From assembly GCA_037074765.1 (NCBI GenBank), contig JBAMDO010000065.1, positions 124,001 to 188,000 on the forward strand: a stretch of DNA of 64,000 bases. Reading direction: 5' to 3'. This DNA comes from Mansonella perstans. Taxonomy: Eukaryota > Nematoda > Chromadorea > Rhabditida > Onchocercidae. Shown here piece by piece: positions 34,966-46,785 of the stretch. Positions within the stretch are counted from its first letter, which is position 1. The number at the start of each line of letters is the position of its first letter. Below the pieces are notes generated by a model, which had not been told where the DNA came from, did not search any database, and was given only the letters and a program-made list of their open reading frames with translations. A program made the position numbers and the translations under genes.

Positions 34966-37900
34966 TCACTCCACGGTGTTGCACACAATGCCAATACAAC
35001 CCATTCCTACCGCTAATGCGGGTAACAGCTGATTAAATTCTGTCAAGACACGTAAAGTATTACCTCCAGATATACCACCAGCGTTCTCGTAGAGTTTTGT
35101 AATGATCCTTTTGCAAACAGATTTCAGTTTTTGCTGATGATGCTCATATTCATCTTTTTTAGCTGTCTGATTGCAACCTAACCACCTAACCGTTTCGTCG
35201 CATTTCTCTTGAATCTCCTTTTTTTCATCTCCCGGAATCTTGCCTTTCACCTGAAACCAGGAGATTCTAACCAATAACTACACTGTTTCTGACACGCTCA
35301 ATTACAAAGCACTTTCATATTACCACCACTGGAAAATGTTCAAGACATTACTTTCTCGACGTGCTCGATTATTTGCTTCATGTTGAGTGCGTAGGATCCG
35401 AGAGCATTTTTCGCTACAATTTGATTTTTTTGTGCTTCATCATCTGCCTTGTATTTCTCGGATTCTTGTATCATTCTATCGATCTCATCTTTTGACAAAC
35501 GTCTGTCATTGGTAATTGTAATATTGTTTCGTTTGCCTGTGGATTTATCCTGAGCAGAAACTTTCAGAATACCGTTAGCGTCGATATCAAAGGTGACTTC
35601 AATTTGCGGCACACAGCGTGGAGCTGGTGGAATCTCTGACAATTCGAATATACCAAGTAAATTATTGTCTTCGGCCATAGCACGTTCACCTTCATAAACC
35701 TGAATTTCATTTCTTTACGACACTGTTCTATGCCTATACATCAACATCAGTAAATTTTAGAAAAAGTCTTAAAAGAAACCGGGATGATGACATTAGGCTG
35801 GTTGTCGAAATAAGTTGTAAAAGTTTGGGAAGTTTTTGTTGGGATGGTAGTATTCCGCTTGATAAGAGTAGTCATAGCACCTCCAGCCGTTTCAATACCA
35901 AGCGAAAGCGGTGCGACATCAAGTAATAACAAGTCTCCTAGGGCTCCCGACTTATCACCGGAAAGAATGGCTGCATGTACTGCTGCACCATATGCAACTG
36001 CCTGTAAATTTCCTTGTTTTGAAATTAAATGTTGAAAGCAAGCTAGATTACTAGTCTCATGAAAACTCCCGAAACCCTTCTTAACAAAAATAGACTGATC
36101 CAAACACCAACTCACATAATTCGGATTGATGCTTCTGCCTTCGATACTTTTCCCCAGTTCTTTACCAGAAAAGAAGTCGGACAAGAGTTTCCGCACTTTC
36201 GGAATACGAGTTGGTCCACCTATTAGTACAACATCATGAACTTCAGCTTTGTCCATCTTAGCGTCACGTAGAGCTTTCTCAACAGCATCCATAGTTGAAC
36301 GGAAAAGATCGGCACAGAGTTCCTCAAAGCAAGCACGCGTGATTTTGGTGTAGAAATCAATTCCCTCCAATAGCGAATCAATCTTGAAACTGGAAAAGAA
36401 ATATTCTCCATACACCAGTACAGGTAAAAACTCTCAGCGCAACTCTTTCTAGTCTAGATACTTCTAGAGGCTACGTTAAAATGAGATTTATTTACTAAAA
36501 ATACACACCTAATCTCGGGTAAAGCTGAGAGTGCTTCCTTCACTTTTTCGCAACAGTAACGCAAACGACGAAGAGCATGAGAGTTCGACGCAAGATCTTT
36601 TTTATGTTTACACTTGAATTCCGCAATTAAATGGTCCATCAAACGATTATCGAAGTCTTGACCTATAAATATCGAAGTCTTGACCTGAACCCCACAATAC
36701 CTATCTTTGTAATTAATGCATAACTTACGATATATGTAGACTTCGAAAAGTTACTTAACTTTTGACTTTACTTTACGTATGACTTTACGGAACTAACGTA
36801 CCTCCAAGATGAGTGTCCCCAGCAGTAGATTTGACTTGGCAAATACCGCGTCCAATAGTTAAGACAGACACATCGAAGGTACCACCACCAAGATCAAAGA
36901 TTAGGACGTTGCGCTTATTATGGTCCTGCAATGAAAGATCCAGTATTTTTGCTAATCCAATAAATTAAGCTTTCAATATATATTCTTCACCATTTGCACA
37001 TGAAGTACCTTCTTCTCTAAACGACATAAGTAGGTGTAAGTAATAGCAGCCGCTGTTGGTTCGTTGATAATACGTAAGACATTTAGACCAGCAATCGCAC
37101 CAGCATCTTTAGTAGCTTGTCGTTGTGACTCGTTAAAATATGCAGGAACTGTGATAACAGCATCCTTAATCGCATGACCCACAAAAGCTTCAGCAGTTTC
37201 CTTCATTTTAATCAAAACCATAGAGGAAATTTCTTCTGGCGTGAAAGTTTTCGTTTCCCCTTTGTATTCAACCTGCACTTTTGGTTTACCACCACCAGCA
37301 TTCACTACTTTGAATGGCCAATATTTCATATCTGACTGGACTGACCCATCGTCAAACTTACGACCAATCAGTCGTTTAGCATCTGAAATTGTAACCAACG
37401 TACCTATAAGTCCCTCAGCTGTTTGGAAACACATGATCCCTAATAACAAATCCAGATGTTGCTATGGCAGTGTTTTTGAAAATGGAAAAAAACAGGATGA
37501 AAACAACTGCCACATATTATCACACCATACAATAACTTCAAAAAAGATCTGGTGACTTACCAAAAACAATATTGTGCGATTTTAGTGCTAAATTTGTGGC
37601 TGCATCGCCAATAAGACGTTCAGTATTGGTAAAAGCCACGCACGATGGTGTTTTTCTGAAATAGTCACCTGAAATGCCAAATCTCTTGCTGAAAAACTTC
37701 GCGACAAAAGTTTGCACTAATCTTCGTCAAATTACCAATAATTCAGTACAATATCAACTTCCATATTTACATGCCAAACTAAAGTAACTAACTAATTAAC
37801 TATATCTAACTAGTTCTCGATGCTGAAGATCGCTAACAGAGACACGTTCTATCACAAACATGAAATCATTTATATAGTTTGTCAAGCACTATACAAGTAT

Positions 37901-38172
37901 CAACTATCATTAACGTACATAACTCAGTAGTTTAGATGAACAAGGCTAGGGTATAGGTGATAATGAATCACAAAAAATTCTAAATTGAAGTCACTGGTAA
38001 ATATGTGATTGCCTTAAAACAAATGAGAACTATAGCGATGAATTTTAAGAAAGATGAATTAATAACAATGGCAACCTTGATCGTTAGGAATGATTTTCAC
38101 AATGCCGTTCATGAACACACCAGCACAAGAATACGTGGTTCCAAGATCGATACCAATAGCGTTTTTTGACAT
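34966..38172 (-). CDS. HSP70-family chaperone, copy A (9 exons, divergent)
   Basis: ATP-driven chaperone of the cytosolic HSP70 type. Minus-strand exons: 38076-38172, 37561-37668, 37009-37382, 36802-36925, 36509-36662, 36116-36389, 35780-36001, 35352-35699, 34966-35250; all phases agree; about 661 aa. Core motifs present: [56 protein letters not shown], then the [15 protein letters not shown] substrate-binding domain and helical lid. Odd points: DYFRKTPS near residue 34 where the family has NRTTPS; GGQDFDN for GGEDFDN; GGPTRIP for GGSTRIP; a five-residue insertion after GKELGKSI; no EEVD, the end being a hydrophobic stretch finishing CNTVE. The start follows an acceptor-like TTTTTCAG (38220-38221). 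Possibly expressed, but relaxed in sequence. Confidence 0.86.
36649..36686 (-). repeat. Duplicated exon start creating two splice acceptors in HSP70 copy A
   Basis: ATCGAAGTCTTGACCT occurs at 36649-36664 and again at 36671-36686. On the minus strand this gives two acceptors 22 nt apart, TTCAG|GTCAAGAC then TTATAG|GTCAAGAC. Only the second keeps the frame. Copy B has a single acceptor here. Confidence 0.8.
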
Positions 38173-38219
38173 ATTTGCTTTGTGAAGGAAAGTGTTGTAA
38201 TAATCGACAGCGAATATGT

Positions 38220-38460
38220 CTGAAAAACAACAAATAAAAAATGTTGAAATGAGCACGGTGGACTGCTATTGCATTCCCATGTGATATCCTGATATCAAAA
38301 CGATCTCATGTGATATCAAAAAAATTTCATACTATCAAAATGTTGTGATATCGTGCTATCAAAATGTCTTGATACTACTATCAAGACGTCGTGATATCTT
38401 TGATGTCACAAATTTTTTCGTTAGCGCGACATCTTCTATGACATGCATTTTGCCCGACTT
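38220..38460 (-). promoter_or_regulatory. Palindromic TGATATCA-rich region upstream of HSP70 copy A
   Basis: The 240 bp upstream of the first exon repeat GTGATATC/TGATATCA and CTATCAAAATGT words many times. The matching stretch in front of copy B has grown into a 23-bp array. A promoter role is inference; I saw no clear canonical heat-shock element array (alternating GAA/TTC). Confidence 0.35.
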
Positions 38461-38889
38461 GTTTTTAGCAAAACTTTGTCGTTGATATTTGAATATACAA
38501 TAGAGATATGAGAATGATTGAAGGATGGTTTGTTGATTTAATAACCCAAATTTGAGATGAAGTTATAGGTATCGTGGTATGCAGTAAAATTTTGAAATAT
38601 CCCGTGGAAATGTTGGACGACAAGCCTGATGTGAACAATATAATCGGGTAGTGAGAGTTTGATAAAAGAACTTTTAGTGCACACATTACTGTCTGGTCAT
38701 TCTTCTGTACTATGTTGATAGAACAACATCATATTAATAGTACGCGCATTTGATATAGTGGGCGAGTAGTTGTTAACAGTATATCGACAATGGTGAATGA
38801 CTATTGCAGCCAGGCGAGAAAATAAACTACACAACAAAGATATGATAGATATCAAAAGTATGTTAGAATACTGTCGCGAAATTTTTTTA

Positions 38890-41545
38890 CATTTATTTTC
38901 TTTCAATTGATTTCCAAATTTATCGACTTCTTCATTAATTTTATTGAAAGAAATTTAGATTTCGCATGTAGAATTATTGAGAAATAGCAATAAATTGCTG
39001 AATAGTTTAAGATCTATGATTTGGGATCTGTGATTTGGGATCTATGATTTGGGCTTGAGCTAGAAGAATATGTTGCTAATTATAAATATTTATTCATTAA
39101 ATACCAATTAACACATTTTAATTCCGTGAACCAATTTAAAATGAATTAAACCAATTTAAAATGAATTAAAATGTAAGGGCAATAAAATGAAGAAGAATTG
39201 AATTCGTAGTTTGTAAAGCAATACGAAAAGATTTGCACTAAATTAACAATGCACGATTGTGGAAAAATTCCAGTTAATTTATATTGAAAATATGAGAAGT
39301 GGGTGGGTATTATTTACAACAGGTTGCAAAATCAGGTTACTGAAAGATTACAAATAAAGTGATAATATTAGAGATCATAGACTATAATCTATTTACAATA
39401 TTACAGTGTCATTGATTTATAACAGAGTTATAAATGAAATGACATATGTTTAAAGCGTTATTGATTTTTATCTATTTTACGATAACAATCATTGATTTTA
39501 TCTATTTACCAAAACAGACTTAAAACATGATTTTTTCAAGACAGGTAATACATCAAATTGTGACTGAATTCTCATAAATCATATAGTTTCCAATTTGATA
39601 ATAAACATCTTGAAACTTTAAAAGCAAAAACAATAAATCATTAGGTGACATTTTGCAATTAATTATGACTCATAACATAAAAATGATGTGATTAAGGTCA
39701 GATAACATAAGATGATCTGGCAAAGGCCAAATAATTTTTGTCGTATAATCATCATTTTAGTTTTTATGGCATTCCTGAGAGAGAGAGAGAGAGAGATTTT
39801 AGTAAGGATAAATGTAAGGAATATAACAAAAAAGGTATTTGTTTTGATTAATTTAGATTTGTAAGTTTAAAATTTCTTATTCAATCATACATTCATTATT
39901 TTACATGAAGAAATGTCTAATCTAATTTCTTCAGGAATTGTCGTATGATTGGAATTTTTAATATAACACAAACAAAATGAGGAAAAAATGAATTCAAATT
40001 TCATCTTTAGTATAATCGTTACATTTAGTATTATAAAAAAAAAACACATGTGCAAGTAGTAATTGTTTTCCAATGTTTTGAGGATTCAATTGGTTCGTCT
40101 TGTATTGTTGTGATATTGTCTCATGGATATCAGTTATTTAGCCAATATTTCTCCTTGATTAATTTCTTCCCAGAATCCTCTTTGTTGTCTTCTTGATTCT
40201 TAGATGATTCCATGGGTATCACTTATGAAAGCATTTCCGATTCTGCATTGTTGAGTATCCTACCTTTAAATTTGATAATTTAAATTCAATATCTTGATCA
40301 ATAATAATACCACTATTCATTATATAAGGATCGACAAAGTTCAGTTCGTCATTGTGATGAATCCATTTTTTTTGTAGATGAATGAAGTTTGAAGTTCATC
40401 TGTGATAACATAGTTTTCATAAAGTTTTGCACTAAAGGTAACAATTTCTCAGTACAAGCATTTGTTGTAAATTTTGGTTGCAAATTTGATTGTAAAAACA
40501 TAAACATTTATTTCAACGTTCCAATCCATTGCAGATATTCAGAAATTAAATTATCTCATTTAATCTTTTCACATCTCTTTCCATTCTCTATCATTTTTCT
40601 TGATACATTTGAATTCATTGTAAAGCGATTTGATTATGATAGAAGGATTTCTAAAGTTTGTTGCTGATAAATTTCTTAATACACGTAATTTTTTAGAACA
40701 ATATCAAAAAACACGTAAATTTCTGGAGCAGTATCAAAAAAACTCTCACTAACTATTATAACCTCCCATTGCTTGCAGTGCATTTCCTTTAAAGCAAGAA
40801 TCAGATAATTTAATTTCTGAATATCTGGAATCGTTTCAAAATGGACTCCACCGTCGAAACTGCTCCAGAATTCCCATCATTGTCTTGGATCACCACTATA
40901 CAACAACTGGTGTTAATTAATAGCACTAAGTGCCATTAATTTTGAAATTTAATTTTTTTTTTCAGTTTTTTTACCATTAGTTTTCAAATTATTTCTTCAT
41001 ATTTTTCTTCTCCTTTCATTGTTTAAATATTTAGATATTCTGTCTACTTATCAAAGTTGTTTCCAAAGTAGTAATACGCAGCTTAAGATTTTGATCATTT
41101 CTTCGATAAGTCGGCTTTTGTCTCATGTCGTGTTGCAATTCCTCCTTGGACAGTTGGTCTTTTTGCTTAAGATCTAATTATTTAATGTCATTATGAAGTC
41201 GAACCAATTTTTTTTTGGCCAACAGGGCGCTTTCAACTATTAGCGCGGACATTCTGGGCTCGTAGCACCAAATTTGTTGCGAAGTTTTTTTGCGCTTATC
41301 TGCTTTCTTGACTAAATGATCGACTTCTTTACTTCTTTTATTGATAGGAAATTAGTTTTCCAAGTAGAGTTATGAGAAACTAGTAAATTGCTGAATAGTT
41401 AAGGATAGAATATGTTAGTATATTTATTTATCAAATACGAATTAACAAGGATGGCAAATAATTATTATTTTATATACGAGAGTCGATTTAAGATGAATAG
41501 AATTGTAAGACAAAGAAAAAGCTGATCAGTAAAACAATGCATGTT
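38890..41545 (-). mobile_element. Decayed BEL/Pao LTR retroelement between the HSP70 copies
   Basis: Two related flanking blocks, about 38890-39250 and 41290-41545, share TCGACTTCTT...TTTATTGA and AATTGCTGAATAGTT and look like diverged LTRs. On the minus strand, just inside the right block, a primer-binding-like TGGTGCTACGAGCCC (about 41259-41273) leads into a gag-type reading (LHNDIK...KDQLSKEELQHDMRQ) near 41070-41225. Further on, at about 40780-40880, a Pao gag DUF1759-type match reads EFWSSFDGGVHF then IPDIQKLNYLI. Frameshifts and stops are frequent and pol is missing. Ends are approximate. Confidence 0.72.
39777..39796. repeat. (GA)n microsatellite
   Basis: Nine to ten consecutive GA dinucleotides within the decayed retroelement interior. 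Confidence 0.9.
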
Positions 41546-42246
41546 TACGACATCAGAGTACCATTAATCACATTTACAAAAAATGGGCTTAAACGCATTT
41601 GATGAAATAAAATTTTATGTTCGCTATTAATGCATTTTGTTTAAAATGATTTTGCAAAAAACCTAAGCTGTTTCTTTTCAACATTTTTGGTACGCTAAAT
41701 TTAGATTATACACGGCTCTGTGAGCTTTTTAATTAGTATTAAGTAAATAAATTTTTATTGAAGTGATAAAATTGTTGAAACCTGTTCTTATTTATTAAAA
41801 CTTCATTTTAGAACCAACTATTATCGTTGCCGATGTTGAGTGTAATGATTGGACAAGATGATGGTTTCAGACCTGGCAAGTAATTTGTAATTAAAGATTT
41901 AAAACGATTGAAACAAACTGTGAAAGCTTCTTAAAATATTTGTATTCCAAAAGGAAATCAATGAATCAAATGCAATTATCTTACATAGAAGCATCAAATA
42001 AACGTGTACTTATTTTTCAGTGAAAATCACTGGACAAGTTTCATAAGATACTTATGAAATTTCCGATGATTTCTGAGATTTAAAAAATGAAGCAAAAACA
42101 GATTTGGATTGGATCTCATCATATCAAAGCAATAACGACAACCATTTCCTCTGTCCGAAATATTCCGAAGTATGTCCTCCAAGAAGTATTTCAGTCTTTC
42201 TCCCGTTTCAGTTCTTAATTATAAAGAAAATGGCTATTGTGAACCG

Positions 42247-42402
42247 TCCTGCTTCATTAATAAAATTTAACCGAAATTCATAACCATGCTGCTCTGTTGA
42301 TAAAATTTAATTGAAATTCATAACCATGCCGATTTATTGATAAATTTAATTGAAATTCATAACCATGCTGCTTTGTTGATAAAATTTAATTGAAATTCAT
42401 TT
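42247..42402. repeat. ~43-bp tandem array downstream of HSP70 copy B
   Basis: Four imperfect copies of a unit built on TGATAAAATTTAATTGAAAT and CATAACCATGCTG run from about 42247 to 42402. The matching place in unit A (about 34600-34650) holds one copy, so the array expanded after the duplication. Confidence 0.8.
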
Positions 42403-42707
42403 TCCAAGTCATCTCTCTGTAAAATATTCCAGTGAAGTACTTTACCATCCCTGGTTATTTTCTCATTTTTTTTATATTTTAGGCATTTTTTTAACTTTTT
42501 TAAATGTTCTACATATTGTTTTTATATTTTATATACTATTATATATTTTAATTTTCTTATATTTTACAATTATTTTTCATATTTTATATACTGCACACAT
42601 TCGAAATGTGTGCAGAACGATCCGCAAAGTGTTCCCCTTCAATGACTACCATGACTCTGAATATGGCATCAACGTTCACAACTGTGCAGTAAATCGACTT
42701 TTTCTAA

Positions 42708-45700
42708 TCACTCCACGGTGTTGCACACAATGCCAATACAACCCATTCCTACCGCTAATGCGGGCAACAGCTGATTAAATTCTGTCAAGACACGTAAAGT
42801 ATTACCTCCAGATATACCACCAGCGTTCTCGTAGAGTTTTGTAATGATCCTTTTGCAAACAGATTTCAGTTTTTGCTGATGATGCTCATATTCATCTTTT
42901 TTAGCTGTCTGATTACAACCTAACCACTTAACCGTTTCGTCGCATTTCTCTTGAATCTCCTTTTTTTCATCTCCCGAAATCTTGCCTTTCACCTGAAACC
43001 AGGAGATTCTAACCAATAACTACACTGTTTCTGACACGCTCAATTACAAAGCACTTTCATATTACCACCACTGGAAAATGTTCAAGACATTACTTTCTCG
43101 ACGTGCTCGATTATTTGCTTCATGTTGAGTGCGTAGGATCCGAGAGCATTTTTCGCTACAATTTGATTTTTTCGTGCTTCATCATCTGCCTTGTATTTCT
43201 CGGATTCTTGTATCATTCTATCGATCTCATCTTTTGACGGACGTCTGTCATTGGTAATTGTAATATTGTTTTGTTTGCCTGTGGATTTATCCTGGGCAGA
43301 AACTTTCAGAATACCGTTCGCGTCGATATCAAAGGTGACTTCAATTTGCGACACACAGCGTGGAGCTGGTGGAATTTCTGACAATTCGAATAGACCAAGT
43401 AAATTATTGTCTTCGGCCATAGCACGTTCACCTTCATAAATCTGAATTTCATTTCTTTACGACACTGTTCTATGCATATACATCATAATTCATCAGTAAA
43501 TTTTAGAAAAAGTCTTAAAAGAAACCGGGATGATGACATTAGGCTGGTTGTCGAAATAAGTTGTAAAAGTTTGGGAAGTTTTTGTTGGGATGGTAGTATT
43601 CCGCTTGATAAGAGTAGTCATAGCACCTCCAGCCGTTTCAATACCAAGCGAAAGCGGCGCGACGTCAAGTAATAACAAGTCTCCTAGGGCTTCCGACTTA
43701 TCACCGGAAAGAATGGCTGCATGCACTGCTGCACCATATGTAACTGCCTGTAAATTTCCTTATTTTGAAATTAAATGTTGAAAGCAAGCTAAATTACCAG
43801 TTTCATGAGAACTCCCGAATCCTTTCTTAACAAAAATAGACTTGATCCAAACAGTAACTCACCTCATCCGGATCGATGCTTCTGTCCAGTTCTTTACCAG
43901 AAAAGAAGTCTGACAGGAGCTCCTGCACTTTTGGGATACGGGTCGACCCACCTACTAGTACAATATCATGAATTTCAGATTTGTCCATCTTAGCGTCACG
44001 TAGAGCTTTCTCAACAGCATCCAGAGTTGAACGGAAAAGATCAGCACAGAGTTCCTCAAAGCAAGCACGCGTGATTTTGGCGTAGAAGTCAATTCCCTCC
44101 AACAACGAAGTAATCTCGATACTGGAAAAGCAATATTCGCCATTACACGGCGCAGAGAAGAACTTTCGGCGTAATTCTTCCTAATCTAGATACTTCTAGA
44201 GACTTATTTACTGAAAACATGTACCAAGCTTCGAGCTTATCTGAAAGTAATCGCTTCGCTTTTTCGCATGCATAACGCAAAAGACGAAGCGCATGAGGGT
44301 TCGACGCAAGATCTTTTTTATGTTTACACTCGAATTCCGCAACCAAATGGTTCATCAAACGATTATCGAAGTCTTGACCTGCAAATGACCTCCACAATAC
44401 CTATCTTTGTAATTAATATAATTAATGCATAACCTACGATATACTGTAAACTTCGAAAAGTCATTTAACTTTTCGAATAATTTGGTAGACACGATGACTT
44501 TACGGAACTAACGTACCTCCAAGATGAGTGTTCCCAGCAGTAGATTTGACTTGGCAAATACCGCGTCCAATAGTTAAGACAGACACATCGAAGGTACCAC
44601 CACCAAGATCAAAGATTAGGACGTTGCGCTTACCACTGTCCTACAATGAAAGATCGGGTATTTTTTCTAATTCATAAATCGGATTTTCATTGTATATTTT
44701 TCAGCATTTGCATATAAAATACCTTCTTGTCCAAACCATGAGCAATGGCATAAGTAATTGCAGCTGCTGTTGGTTCGTTGATAATACGTAAGACATTTAG
44801 ACCAGCAATCGCACCAGCATCTTTAGTAGCTTGTCGTTGTGACTCGTTAAAATATGCAGGAACTGTGATAACAGCATCCTTAATCGCATGACCCACAAAA
44901 GCTTCAGCAGTTTCCTTCATTTTAATCAAAACCATAGAGGAAATTTCTTCTGGCGTGAAAGTTTTCGTTTCCTCTTTGTATTCAACCTGCACTTTTGGTT
45001 TACCACCATCAGCATTCACTACATTGAATAGCCAATGTTTCATGTCTGATTGGACTGACTCATCATCAAATTTACGACCAATCAATCGTTTAGCATCTAA
45101 AATTGTAACCAACATATAAAAAATAGTCCAGATAATTCTTCAGCAGTTTGGAAACAAAAGCTCCCTAGTATCAAATCCATAACATTGCAATGTGCTATAG
45201 TAGTAATTTTGGAAAAAAAAAAGACAGATAAAAACAACTGCCACATATTTTCGTACTATACAATCACTTCAAAAAAGATCAGATGACTTATCAAAAACAA
45301 TATTGTGTGGCTTCCATGTAGGTAGAATTTTAGCTGCATCGCCAATAAGACGTTCAGTATCAGTAAATGCCACATACGACGGTGTTTTTGTGTTACCTGA
45401 AAACCAAATGACAAAAATTTGTACTGGCTTTCGTGAAATCACCAACATTTCAATACAATATTAACTTCCATATTTACATCCAAACTAGTAACTAAATCTA
45501 TTAGTTTTCAGTGCTGAAATACATTAATAACGACACACTCTATTATAAATGTGAAATCATTTACATGGTTTGTTAAACACTATACGAATATCAACTTCTA
45601 TTAAAAATATATAACTAACTAGTTCAGATGAACAAGGCTATGGTTGAGTCACAAGAAATCCTAAATTTGAGCCATTAGCAAACAAAATTTGCAGTAATCT

Positions 45701-45851
45701 AATGAGATAGTATACCGATGAATTTTAAGGAAATGAATTAACAACAATGGCAACCTTGATCGTTAGGAATGATTTCCACTTTGCCGTCCATGAACACACT
45801 CACACAGGAGTAAGTGGTTCCAAGATCGATACCGATAGCGTTCTTTAACAT
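42708..45851 (-). pseudogene. HSP70-family gene, copy B (9 exons, mutated splice donor)
   Basis: Tandem partner of copy A. Minus-strand exons: 45755-45851, 45292-45396, 44723-45096, 44517-44640, 44225-44378, 43863-44121, 43526-43747, 43094-43441, 42708-42992; about 655 aa if all joined. It is closer to typical HSP70 than copy A in several places ([33 protein letters not shown] without the insertion) but has AGNTHLGG for AGDTHLGG. The decisive fault is at the end of exon 2: copy A has TTTTTG|GTAAGTC, this copy has TTTTTG|ATAAGTC. Reading through meets a stop within a few codons. Same hydrophobic tail, no EEVD. Called a probable recent pseudogene; a non-canonical AT donor cannot be ruled out, so it might still be functional. 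Confidence 0.8.
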
Positions 45852-46115
45852 ATCTGCATTTTGAAGAGAAGTATAATCGACAGCGAATACGTCTAGAACA
45901 CAGTAAATAAAAAATTTTGAAGTGGAACGCCGGACTGCTATCGCATTTCCACGTGATATCCTGATATCAAAAAGATCTCATGCTACCAAAATGTCTTGAT
46001 ATTGCCAAGATGTCGTGATGCCATGCAATTAGATCTTAAAAGCATGATATTATGACAGTTTGCTAGCACAATCATGAGATCTTGATGGCACACGAAATCC
46101 TTTGTTAGTACGACG

Positions 46116-46322
46116 TCTGATAGCACAACTTCACGATATCTGATAGTACGACTTCACGACATCTGATAGCACAACTTCACGATATCTGATAGCACGACTT
46201 CACGATATCTGATAGCATAACTTCACGACATCTGATAGCACAACTTCACGATATCTGATAGCACGACTTCACGATATCTGATAGCATAACTTCACGATAT
46301 CTGATAGCACGACTTCACGATA
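46116..46322. repeat. 23-bp minisatellite, nine units, upstream of HSP70 copy B
   Basis: Units starting TCTGATAG occur every 23 bp at 46116, 46139, 46162, 46185, 46208, 46231, 46254, 46277 and 46300. Each contains ACTTCACGATATC or a one-base variant. The array lies about 265 bp upstream of the copy B start codon, in its putative promoter. Confidence 0.95.
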
Positions 46323-46785
46323 TCTTGACAACATCATATCTTGTTCAACATCTTTCTATTTGACTATACAACGTTGAATGCACATCTTGTAGGACATGCA
46401 TTTTGTCCGATTTATTTTTAGCAAAATTTTACATCAGTTAGCCGTTGATATTTGAATGCACAGCAGTGTATGAGAATGATGAAGGTATGGTTGTTAGTTT
46501 AAAAGCCAAGTTTGAAGTAAATGATTGTTTCAGCCCAAGTCTCAGCTACTGTCACTTGAATGAAGTTTTGAAGTGCTCCCATGGAACTGTCGGATGGTGA
46601 TTCTGGTATGAAGGATAAGCGATAATGGGTTTTAATGATAATTTTTACTGTATGCATTACTGCCCGATCACATGTATAGATAATATCACATTGACTGGAC
46701 GGCATCTTGTTAAGAGCACGCATTTGATATAGGGAGCAAGTATTGCTAACATCGAAAATGATGAATGACTGCAGCAAAAATGGTG

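Larger units (their letters stand above)
34015..46785. repeat. Tandem segmental duplication carrying two HSP70 genes
   Basis: Unit A (about 34015-38815) and unit B (about 41605-46785) align along their length, offset about 7.6-8 kb. The homology covers the 3' flanks (GATTTTGCAA...AGCTTTTTAATTAGTATTAA at about 34050-34160 and 41640-41745), all nine HSP70 exons and their introns, and the 5' flanks (CGCATTTGATATAG near 38750 and 46725). Identity is highest over exons 7-9 and the 3' flank and falls toward exons 1-2. A retroelement remnant sits between the units. Confidence 0.88.

Noticed and set aside
39777..39796. GA run considered as a GAGA-type promoter element for the HSP70 genes
   Set aside because: It lies inside the retroelement remnant, over 1.6 kb from copy A's start, and is a plain microsatellite.
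43191..43993. + strand frames antisense to HSP70 copy B (and the matching one at 35844-36035)
   Set aside because: Shadows of the HSP70 exons, present because coding DNA is less AT-rich.
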